DNA of 64,000 nucleotides from Membranipora membranacea. Lineage: Eukaryota; Bryozoa; Gymnolaemata; Cheilostomatida; Membraniporidae. A program made the translations under genes and the position numbers. Location of the stretch: NCBI GenBank assembly GCA_914767715.1, contig OU612070.1, positions 17,906,025 through 17,970,024 of the forward strand, given 5' to 3'. Under the pieces are notes generated by a model. That model was not told where the DNA came from, did no database searches, and was given only the letters and a program-made list of their open reading frames with translations. Each line of letters opens with the position of its first letter. Position 1 is the first letter of the stretch. Positions 45,208 to 56,400 of the stretch are shown piece after piece.

Positions 45208-45861
45208 TGCTACCCGCCGGCAGCATAGATATATGTATCATGTATAGAATGACTATAGTAACAGCTTGAATCAAATGAAGTTAATTTGTAATGATTGTCT
45301 ATATGAGTTGAAAATTTTTTTTTTGTAAATTGTCTTACGGATGAATTGTTCTTTTCATTAGGTGCTGAGCCAAACTTGTAATCGAAGAAATTTATTTAGG
45401 AAAATCGGTTTGTTGTCATTATGTTGTACATTTGACACTGCAAGTGCAATGATATGATTTGAATATCTGAGTAATATTTATTATAAAAAAATAAACGGAT
45501 TGATCTTTGACGTGGAAGACTGATGTTTATGCAGTCACTTACCTGGAATGCTTATCTACTCAACGACGTGGTGATATTGAGCAGCCTCCTGATATTAGGT
45601 AGGGGTATCCCCTCCTCAACACACATAATGAATGTTTACAATGACAAATTGTGAAGGAAATACAAACAAATTTGAATTGTCTTGAAAAATATTTTCTCTA
45701 AGAAATGTTTTGAATGCTCTATTTGATTTGGCATTTGACTGATTCTGTGTATCCTGTCACACTGACAAATGAGGGGTCATCACCAATACAGCTCTGGTAT
45801 ATTTTAAGCACCACCCTTCATTTAATTAGTTCATGTTGAGCTAGCAGGACACAGACTCATA
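45208..45861. other. Short gap between TANGO1 and the collagen-lectin gene
   Basis: 654 bp holding the TANGO1 3'UTR with an AATAAA at 45490 and, by position, the promoter of the downstream gene. No other feature is seen. Confidence 0.6.
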
Positions 45862-48800
45862 ATGGAGGAACGCCCAAAGAAAGAAAGGGCTGTCTTGTTT
45901 GTTATGTTGTTGTGTTGTGTCAACTTGTTACTTTGGTTTGCTGTTTTTTCTTTCATAGTAACTAAAGTATCCTATATTGAAAGAAAAGTTAGGCGTGTTG
46001 AGGGACAAAGTTCTGACAGCAGAATGTCAGCGATAGTACATAATGATGACTGGGTAAGCTCAGATGAGCTGAGTAATTTTAGAGGAGAGTTACTCCAGGA
46101 GTTAGAGGACAGAGAGGAGAGACGAGAGGAGGAAGTACAAAGGATAACTGATCTAATAAGATCTACTGTGATGAGGTGTGGGGCTACTGAATCAGCTTAC
46201 CACCGGTTCTTACAATTCTGGGAAAATCTGAAAATTCAGGTAAGAAAATTAATTATAACTCTACAATAGCGAGTGTCTATATTGAAGGTGTCATAAATGT
46301 TAGTGTTTGTATCTGAGATCTGCTATAAATACATGCCATAATTCTTTGCTGAAAACTTGAAGCAGGCGCTTTGGCTTGTTAAATCTGTTGGGTTCAGAGA
46401 ATTATAATTTTTGGATTAAATAAAAAAAGGCAAAGCCTTGTGTGTCTGTCTTTGAGGGCTAAGTCACACTGGCATTCACTTTTTCATTCTGATATATTTA
46501 TCATTTATGTGTTGCCATGAAAATATAGATACTAATTTACACGTTTATGTGTGCTATGGACTGCAGCTTTTCAATATCACTATTATGTTTGTGACAGGTT
46601 GCGTCTTATGATGGAGGGTTTGCTGATCTGACAGAAGATTACAGTAGTGAAGAGGGAAGTGGAGAGAGCAGTGGAGAGGGAAGCGGAGAGGGAAGCGGTG
46701 AGGGCAGTGAAGAGCAGAACCAAAGATTAGTGAATTTACCATTACCACAAGAAGTCATATCCAAGCTTGGTAAGCACTGTCAGGTTTTGCTACTATTGAA
46801 TTATTCATTTAGTTATGTGATGGAAAGGTTGCAAGTATTAGGTGAATGATTTTTTCCTGCTGCAAAAATGTCAGGCAAGCCTTTTATTGAATGATACAGA
46901 TGGTGCAACAGAGAAAGGTCAAATGATTCAAGAAAGTAGTCAACTGCTTAGTTGAGAAAAAGAATTCTGCCGCCTAATTGTTCTGGCAGGGGTTTCGATA
47001 ATTTGCTGGATGCGTTTCAGGTTTGATCGCTGGATGCATTCCCGGTTTGATCGCTATCATTTGATAATCTAAAAAACGCAGCAATACAATAATACCGAAT
47101 ATTGGAAACATAAAACAGTTGAAACTCCAGCGCTTCAGCTGTAAAATACTTTAAATTGCCGTTTAGCTTTACTAGGGACATAGTTAATATGAGCATGAAA
47201 AGAAAGTTATCTGTCAACAAAATACTTCTTAGATTCAACAACTTCTATTGTGGTGTAATGTCGGGGCTTAGCGTAAGCATCATGACTTTAGTTCTATTTA
47301 AATTCAGAATCATTTTATTATCAACACACCATTTCATCACATGGTGAGGAACCCTACTCTGCGATTTCATACCTTAATTGATAAAAGTGTACTTTTTTGT
47401 TACAAGATGTAGCTGGTGATAACCTAACACTGACTGATCATGAATTTGTTAATCATAACTTGGATCATTAAATCAGTTTATATTACATTTCCAGCTTGTC
47501 GAGCAGGAGAAAAAGGTGAGAAGGGTGATGTTGGACTGCCAGGCATTCAAGGATCACATGGTCAGAGAGGAGAAGCAGGTGCCCCAGGTGTCAAAGGAGC
47601 TGCTGGAAAATCAGGTATGGATAAGAACTCTACTTTACCTCACAAGTTAATGGCAATGCTAAATAAAATTGATTTCTATTGATCTAGAATCGATTGTATT
47701 GCAAAAATGTTTTCAGAGATTTGATCTTGATAATGCTTTCTCACTCCTGACTAATATTCTGTTTTGTTATTACATTGCCGAGTTGAGCTGTTTGTGTAGG
47801 CGATGGAATCAAAGAGCTCTTCCCAAGCTTCTCAAGACTTGGTTTTTTTCCACCTTAGGCAAGAGAGGCGCGGCTGGAATGCAGGGATTTCCAGGACTGA
47901 TAGGTTTACCAGGTGTTAAAGGGTCAGCCGGTATTCCTGGACTGCCAGGCCGAGATGTTATTGTACCAGATCTGTTTCCTGTAGACGTTATCGCGTCTGT
48001 GTTAAATACTACCCTCAAACTGATGGAGAAAGGTCAGTCATGCTCTGAGCGAGCAGCCAGGTCCACAATTTTGCAAATGAGATAAAAACAATCAACTAAA
48101 TTTCATGTCTCAGAAGCGTATGATAACGCAAGATGACACCCCACTAAAACATAAAACTAAAAATATAACTTAAAGTTCAGAAGCTTGTCTATAAAGATCC
48201 AGGGTAAGACTTGGAGCGTCAACGGGTTCCTTATTCTTATTATATTACGAGTGAGGGGGAAACAATCGAACAAAAAGTGTGATGGGTGAGGGGTTGTGAT
48301 GGGTGAAGGGTTGTGATGTGTGAGGGGGTGTTCGACCAGGTGGAAGCAATCTATGCAGCCTTTTCAGATATTGCAAGCCTTATAGTACTCGGATAAAATA
48401 ACATCATTCAAAATGGTCCAAAGTGGTAATAGCAACCACGTCAGCTTTACATAACCTACATTTTGGTATTATTTTCTTGTTATATTTCATTTCAATCGTC
48501 TTACAACAGTGGACTCTGGGAAGATAATGTGAAGTTGAGATACCAGTTTTATATGCAAACGTTGGCCTTAAACCCATGAAGCTTAAACTAAATCTCAATC
48601 CCTCAAAAATCAACAACCAACTGAGCAATGGAATATAATGCTAGATTCCTACACAAGCAAATAGATAATGACTTTGGCAACTGAAATTAACTTGACGAAA
48701 ATATGTGATGCGGGTTATTTTTCTGTGACTCCAGTAATTTCCTAATTATTTTATAAAGGTGGATTGAGAGGCCCACCCGGCCAAGATGGCATTCCTGGCA

Positions 48801-51131
48801 CAGATGGTGTACCGGGGATCAATGGAGTGGCAGGGAAAGATGGGCTGAACGGCAATCCAGGAACCGAAGGTAATCATCTTTAACAGTGAAGATGTGCAAA
48901 AGCATGATGATGGTTGATTGAAGTTTGTGTAAAAGGCCTTTATAAGTTTGTAGATTGCGCATAAAATAGGACAGAACAATTTTATAGACATTATAAATAT
49001 TTTTTTATATGATGTTTCACTACAGGTAAAGATGGAATAGATTGCACCCCTACGGAAGATTTAAGGGAGCTCATTGAACTTACTCAAGGTAGGATGTTTA
49101 CAGCTGTGTCATAAATGTGTTATGGACTGGAAATGCTGACTGATTATAATTCTGTTTTAATATGATTAGGTTGGTTAATTGGTTAAATCTTTTGTTTGTT
49201 TTAATAACGCAGAAAATAAAAGAATATAATTAGGTGGGTGCAAGATAATATGATATGAGTTTTACTAAACCCTCAACATCCGGTAATGAGACAATGACAG
49301 TATGCCCTCATAGAAAGCAATGACCTTACCTGATATTTGTGATGCTAATACAAATTTCATACAGCATGCACTTTGAAAAAGTAAGTATGGACAACTTCTT
49401 ATTATTCTGGTGAATGTTTATTACAGGTTCATATATAACACACAATGGAAAGTTTTACAAGTTTTCTCCCAAGATACGGACATGGGACAACGCTCAAGCA
49501 CATTGTGAAGAGCTAAACGCAAGGTTGGCTTATTTTACATCTGAATCTGATTTTGATGCAGTTGTGGATAAGCTACTAGATAAATACAAAGCTCAAGGTA
49601 TGAATATGTATGTATGTATGTATATTGTATTGTTATCAATACTTGATAAAATTCATCGTTGTTTTGCTCTGTGATGATATTTATACATGATTTAGTTTGT
49701 AGTTTTGGTATGTTTGAGCAAGGAGTTAGAGAGGATGGTTTTAAGTGCAATTTTGTTATCATTTCTTATTAATAAATGTTTTATAAATGCAGAAATTTAT
49801 GGTAATTTGTTCAATAATTCTTCGTCACAACAATGTACTAAAATATTATAATTTCTGATAAGTAATATAAAATAGCTGAATCAGCTAAGTTGGTAACTTG
49901 GTCAATGTTTCAAGATGTATTGTTAGTGTATTGTATTGTTAGTGATTTTTATTGTTATGCTTGTATATTGACCAGTTGGTGATCACATGTGGCTAGGAGG
50001 GACATGGTCAAGGACTTATTTACAGTTCAGATGGAAATTTTCTCACACAATAGATGACTCATCTGAAATGGGAATCACCAGATGGCATAGGGGTGAACCA
50101 AATAATGGAGGTATGATATTTATGACAGCTTGCTGAATCTTGGAACAATAAGAGATAGGCATCTAGGCTTTATAATTCCGTGGTTATAAGTTCCTGTGCG
50201 TGCTTTTTAGTGACTGTCTTGGCGTATCATTGTATCTGATAGCAAACTTGTAATCATGTATGGAGTGTATTTAACAGCGTAAATGGGAATTCTAGAAAGC
50301 TTGCTGTAGTTTAGATCATGGCTGAAGTCAGGGCTGTATCCACGGGTAGTAGGGCCAGGCGGGGTGGGTACGGGAGGGGTGCTGTAGCGCCTTCTTGCTA
50401 GGGGGTGTGGGGGGCCCCGCCGGAAAAATTTGAAAAATCAGAGGCAGTTTTAAGGTATTTCTGCCCTTTGTGAGAAGAAAATTGAAAAAAAAATTGGCCC
50501 CAGGATTTTAATGTAACAGGAAGGGACATCATCGTATCCCTACCTTGATCGATACTTGGAATTGAAAAAAGATCGATGAACATATTATGGAAAGTGGATG
50601 AACAGTAAGATATGTCAAATTTTAAAATGGTGGTTGAAAAGAACACAAGGGAGTCGTAGGAGGTGGGTACCAGATCTTGAATTATCATAGTCGTAACAAG
50701 CTGCTTTAGTGCTATTGCTACATAATCCCTATATATAACACAAGGGGCCCCCATGAGCACCTGTTATTGACAAACATAAATATAGTCACAAAATTGACCT
50801 CCTGAAAAAGTGGTAGGGCCATGGCCCCCTGGCCCTACCTATGGATACATCCCTGGCTGAAGTACAGAGTCTGATCCCGCACACCTGCCCTCATGTATAT
50901 TATCTCTCTGGTGACTACAGTTTGAAAGCACATAAAAACAAATGAATATTGATGAGTGTATAAATTCCATTTGCTCAATTTTAAATCTATTTTTCACCAT
51001 TGTGATTGTAATTCATTTCTGTTTTAGGCAGGGGAGAAAATTGTGTAGAGCTCTATAAGGTATCAGGAAATTATTTACTGAATGACAACAGTTGTAGTAA
51101 AGCACAACCATCTCTCTGCTTATTGAACTGA
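45862..51131 (+). CDS. Type II transmembrane collagen with C-terminal C-type lectin domain
   Basis: Nine exons: 45862-46239, 46598-46769, 47495-47614, 47859-48032, 48759-48869, 49026-49088, 49427-49597, 49976-50110 and 51028-51131, giving 475 aa. A short basic cytosolic N-terminus (MEERPKKER) precedes one membrane helix (about 11-36), so the rest should be extracellular. Then come a charged coiled coil; an acidic Ser-Gly tract ([21 protein letters not shown] in part) that resembles glycosaminoglycan attachment sites; Gly-X-Y collagen repeats interrupted by a 25-residue non-collagenous segment ([16 protein letters not shown]); and a C-type lectin fold with [25 protein letters not shown] and a final LND-x-S-C. 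EPN suggests mannose-type Ca2+/sugar binding. The usual WND is LND. The layout resembles scavenger-receptor collectins (COLEC12 type), but orthology is not claimed. An AATAAA lies at 51344. Confidence 0.9.
50321..50863. mobile_element. Non-autonomous hAT-like element (intron 8 of the collagen-lectin gene)
   Basis: The element 50329-50855 (527 bp) starts CAGGGCTGTATCCACGGGTA and ends TATGGATACATCCCTG, imperfect inverted ends of the CAGGG type. It is flanked by an exact 8-bp direct repeat, GCTGAAGT (50321-50328 and 50856-50863). The 8-bp duplication and CAGGG ends are the hAT signature. The minus-strand ORF inside (50398-50760) has no transposase features. Confidence 0.9.
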
Positions 51132-53426
51132 GTTTTTACAAAGACAAAAATATTATATAAACCATACTTTTTGACTAATTTGAATCTGGTAACAAATTGA
51201 AAAATCACAGTAATGAACAGTATGAAAGAAGCATTATTTTAGTACAGTTGAATTATTTTTCATCATAGTTGAGTTTCAGATTAACATTGAAAACAGTTCT
51301 CAACAGATTCTTACATGGCATGAAAATTATGTAATATTGCATAAATAAAGAAATATACTATATTTGATTAGAATTGACAGATCTTTATGGAATTTTCAAC
51401 TTGACTATTGGAGGATTCTTCAAGGCCTTTCACTTGTTATATCTGAAACTAAGGGGTTTTAGAATAACCGATACAACTAAACTCAATACAATCGATAGAA
51501 CAGGCTCACCTCAAATCACTGTTACAATTGTCTGACTTGCTCAAGCAAGATCTTCTCAGTACAGAGCTATCAGTGGATTGTCCTCTCTACTAGCCGCCAG
51601 CCTTCTGGGTGACTCTACAAGCAATGAGCAATGAGGTTTAGTTCATTGCTACAAGTAATATAATCCTCATATGAGTAATCTAGCTGTCCTCATGAGTATA
51701 CATGTTGTACAGTAAGCAGTTATAAGTCCCTTTCCCATTCTTGCCTTCTTCCTTTTTTTCTTTTGCTTTTTCTGTCGGTTTTTATTTTCTGTTTTTGTTG
51801 TAGCGTCCTACAAGTTTTTGGTTGATTTGTTTTGATCCATAATATACAATGATGTATATATATATGCAGTTGGTACAAAGGTATAATATGATTCCTCAGT
51901 ACGAAATATGATAGTAGTCTGCCCTATCTGGTTGCCGTTATATGACTGACTGGTTTCTGGCTGAGTCATATTATTTACACCTTTGTATTCCAACTACATG
52001 TAAAAATGGGAGGGAGTTGCCTTCATTTTTGTGTGGTGGGGCAACTCCAAAGTAATATATGATGGCTATTAGAATTTGACTAATATTCAATATAGCACAC
52101 TACCTGCCAAAATCACTACCAACTAGGGTCACACTCCCAAATTGTTCAACGAATTTGTCTAAGTGAGAGTCTAAGACTAAGTGAGAGTCTAAGACCTTGC
52201 CTTAAAAACATCACATATTAAAAGAGGCAGTGATATTTGATTGTAATCATAGTGATACACTTGAAATGGTGCACTTTGGGGTGTACACTAACCACTAGTT
52301 AATGGCAGATGCTTAATTCATATAAATATACAACTCACCGAATTACACTATTCTACCTCTGAATCAACAACCATCAAAGTAATTTAATCCTGATCGACCT
52401 GTCCTGTTACGGTGATATCGAACCTAGAGATAGACAAAAACATGGGTGAGAGACAACGTCATGATAGAAAACATATACAAATATAAACAGAACAAGATAT
52501 TAACTCGCAAGCACAATCACGCAATCATGTTGTTGTTGTTTGTTGTTGTTTGTTGTTGTTTGTTGTTGTTTGTTGCTGTTTTTGTTGTTATTTTCTGGTG
52601 GTTTTATAAAACTATCTAATACTGAATATGTGGCTAGATATCTGGGTCCTGCTGCCACATATTTCAGCTCCAATTAATATTTTTGTTGTGCTCAGCTCTC
52701 TCGGTGGATCAAGAGTCCCCGAGCTAAACTCTTTACTTGCTATTAATACCTCACTCACTCTCCCTAATCATCCATGTTCATTCATGTATGAACTAGGGCT
52801 TCTCATTCATGCTGTTAAACATATTTGTGATACTTTGTAGTTGTCTTCTCTTGTCCACGAGAAGGCAACTAGCAAATGTAATACATAAAATTCCTCATAC
52901 TCACAATCTCTACTAGGATTCACATTACGCGTAACTACATTCATCTAAACTCGTTCACAACAATAGCAACAAAGCTTGAATATGAATCTTGAGTGGGGAT
53001 TACAAACAATAGTTCAAATTTAAAAAAGAGTAGATTACCATGATTTTTGAAAAAAACAGAAGAGTAGAATTATAAAATGATTAGCAGCAAGGAGCAACAA
53101 CTCATTGGTAACAGTAAAAAAAGCTCTTATGATCTCTCTCTGCTACCTGATCCTTGTTATGATATGAGTGTAGTCTGGGAGTTGTCTCCTTGCTCTTAAT
53201 TGATCTAAATGAGTCGCTACAATCTCTTGGGACTAAATGTAGGATGGGACAGCATGACCAAAACCATAAATAGTGATATATGATAGCCCTGGCACTTAGG
53301 CGCCTAATTTAAAAAGTTCAGAGCAAAGTTTGCACACAGAGCTTTCTCTCCTCTGAACTCTCAGCTTAGGCTGTCAATTAGTTTTTATTTCACTTGTATT
53401 GTATTAGCAATGAGTTGAGCTGAGCC
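51132..53426. other. Intergenic region between the collagen-lectin gene and HMMR
   Basis: About 2.3 kb. It holds the 3' end signal at 51344, a TTGTTGTTG tandem tract at 52528-52590, and an inverted pair AGCAAGGAGCAACAACTC / GAGTTGTCTCCTTGCTC near 53086 and 53179. No gene is recognised. Confidence 0.55.
52528..52590. repeat. TTGTTGTTGT simple tandem repeat
   Basis: Ten-base units of TGTTGTTGTT repeated about six times, decaying at the right end. Confidence 0.9.
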
Positions 53427-56400
53427 ATGTTTTCCAAGACACAAAGATTCAATGATTCATCAAAAGGTATTGACGTATTGTTGTTTATTTTTGGTTCTAT
53501 CAATATATATCATCATACCAAACAAGAGTTAGAGTAGACTTACTAGTTAGGAGTAACAGTGAGTGTGTTGAGTATGATCCTACCTAGATAGGCCTAACTT
53601 CTTCCTGCAGCCAGGGAGAATGGTCTTGAATGGATTTCCCCTGCTGCAGCAGACCCATCATCACATGAACTTGGTACCACAATGTTTTTGACATTGCACC
53701 TTTCACTTTTGTATATCTACAACAGTCACAGTGTTTACCTGTAGTGTATATGTATACCTGTATATATATATATACCTGTGTGTGATGCAAAACAACAAGT
53801 TACAAGTAGTAGTAAGTTGGTTGACCTAATTAAACTGTCTTGTCAGGACTGAGATAAATAGTTGGGTGGTATCGAATCTGCACTACAAATGAGAGCGATC
53901 GTGTAGGACCTGATCTATGTATGTGACTTGTTTACGAATCCTCTATCAAATCACAGACAGTTGATTTGATGAGTTGCAGCCTTGTGTGTGTGTGGTTTGT
54001 GTTTGTTGTGGTGAATTGCCAATTATATTTTATTGCACCTGCACCTTTTAAACTGTGCGAAATACTCACCCGAGTCATGCACAATAATGGCATACTACTA
54101 CTACTACTAGATGGGAAGCTGTGCACGAACCAAGTTATCGCGGCTGCACAGATTCTGTACCCGCCAATTGCGTTGCTCAGATGAGTCACTTCTCTCTCAT
54201 TGGTCAGAAGTTTAATATTCTGACCAATGAGAGAGAAGTGACTCATCTGAGCAACGCAATTGGCGGGTACAGAATCTGTGCAGCCGCGATAAATTGGTTC
54301 ATGCACAGCTTCCCATCTTCACCACGACAAACACAAAACACACACACACATAAGGCTGCAACTCATCAAATCAACTGTCAGTGACCTGCTGTCTGTGATC
54401 AAACGTGGGTGCTACAGAAAACATGGGTGCCTTGTCACTTGTGACCTGGGGCGGTTTCAGTTAGAGATTTAGCTGTCTTTTAACCGCATCCTAATTGAAC
54501 CAGCCCCATGCCTACAAGCAATATATTGTTGTGTTATGTTGGTATGTTTTATTTGCAGATAATACACCCGGACCAGGAGATTATGATGTCAAACAGCATA
54601 AAAAAGCCGGAGGAGCTGCTCTTTTCACCAAAGGTCAAAGATTCTCAGACTCTTCAGGTGGGGTAATAGTGATAAGCCTTACACTCTACTAAATTAGTAT
54701 CGCTCATTTATAAACTGCTTCATATGGGAGCAGTGTTAGCATATCATATATTTTCTGTTACCTTAGATACGGAAAGCATTGGAGCGTGTGATTCTATTCT
54801 AGCACAAGTGAAATCAAAGTCAGAGTTTAAAATTCCCGCTCCTCGACCAAACCGACAGGTAAGTTAGTTATGTTTAGCTTTGGTCATCCTTACCCGTGTA
54901 ATGCAATAACAATAAACAACGAGAATTGAAAGGTTTTTATTTCTGTTCGTTCCAATCAGCCGTTTGATAATGATGACTGTTTCTCAAAAACATTAAATCG
55001 TCATGATGTCCACAGAACATTCACTGTTTATCGATGCGTAAGGTGTTTGGTTACTCAGTCCGTAGGTCTTAGCCCTACAACGATGATCATTTTACCACGT
55101 ACATGAAATTCCTCATTCATGAACGTTAAAGGTTAGAAAAAAGCCTGCATCCAGTGTGAACAGGACTACGATATCAGTATCTGCACAGACAGATGAGAGT
55201 GGATGTGTAAGCACTGGTATGCCTACAGACACTCCTGATCTAGATGAGATAAATGTACAACAAGAGAACCAAGTAGCTCAGCTTAAAGTAAGTATTTTAC
55301 ACCTTGTTTTTCACGTTGGGTTTTATGACTAGTAGCGCACTGTCAGTGTTGTGTGATTACTTCCTCTATTTTATAGACCCCGTCATGTTTTGTTGATCCA
55401 TACATTTGCTATCTACCTTGTCTGACTAATGAGTTGATTGAATAGTGTTGACGTTATGGTATTTTGTTTATTTCAGGTCCACCTTCAAACAGCTCAATCA
55501 AAATATGAGCTCCTCGTACAAGAGAAACAGTACCTAGAAGCCAAGCTAATATCACAGAAGGCGCAGCTAGAAACAGAGCACCAGCAACAATCAGCCAACC
55601 TACAGGTGACATTGGATGAGAAATCTGCATCCATAGATCGCCTTCAATCAGAGCTGCTCTCAAACAAGGCTCAGTGTGAGTCACTAGAGCGTAGCGTTGT
55701 GTCACTGGAGCGGAACGCAGAGAGTATACAGGTCCAGCTGAGAGAGTCTAGAGATGCAGTTACTCATATCCAAGATAAACTCAATACAGCACAGCAGGAG
55801 ATCTCAGTACTAACGGTAACTAAACTTTAGCTCTAATCAAGGAGTTAGAGTTGTCTCTAACTCTTTGCTCTAATGTAATGGCAGCTGACTGAAACTGCTA
55901 AGTTTGAAATATCTCACAGTCTCTATGTCATCACTACAGTATGTAATCTCATGTATCTGCTGGCATTTATACTTATTGTTGTTTCATTCATCTTGCTTTT
56001 TACATACAATAAAATGTAACACTTTTGTTTCAAAGTCCGAGATCAGAATCAAAACGGAGGAGAAGTTGGAGAGTCAGAGACTATTAGAGGAGAAAAAAGC
56101 TGAGAATGAGGAGTTGTCTTTTCAGCTCAATACACTAAACAGTAAGCAAGGTAAGCTCACATCTCACCTAACAACTCAACCGAATCGGGCTACTGATCAT
56201 TTATCATATTACTCAATCCATGATTTGATAAGAAACTGAGGTTCCATTTTAATTCTTTCATAAGCTGTGCTTGGCTAAATTCTTTTAGTACTTTCTACAA
56301 CACCCCACATTTTGATATTTGTTCTCAAATAAGTTGTCTTTCCAAAAGGAGGTTTGACCGAACAGATAGTCACACTAGAGCACACAATATCAATACAGGA

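Noticed and set aside
50398-50760. 120-aa minus-strand ORF
   Set aside because: Lies wholly inside the hAT-like non-autonomous element and shows no transposase motif.
53961-54384. ORFs of 72-124 aa on both strands around 54.1 kb
   Set aside because: They are near-identical copies produced by the inverted arms of a foldback element in an intron.
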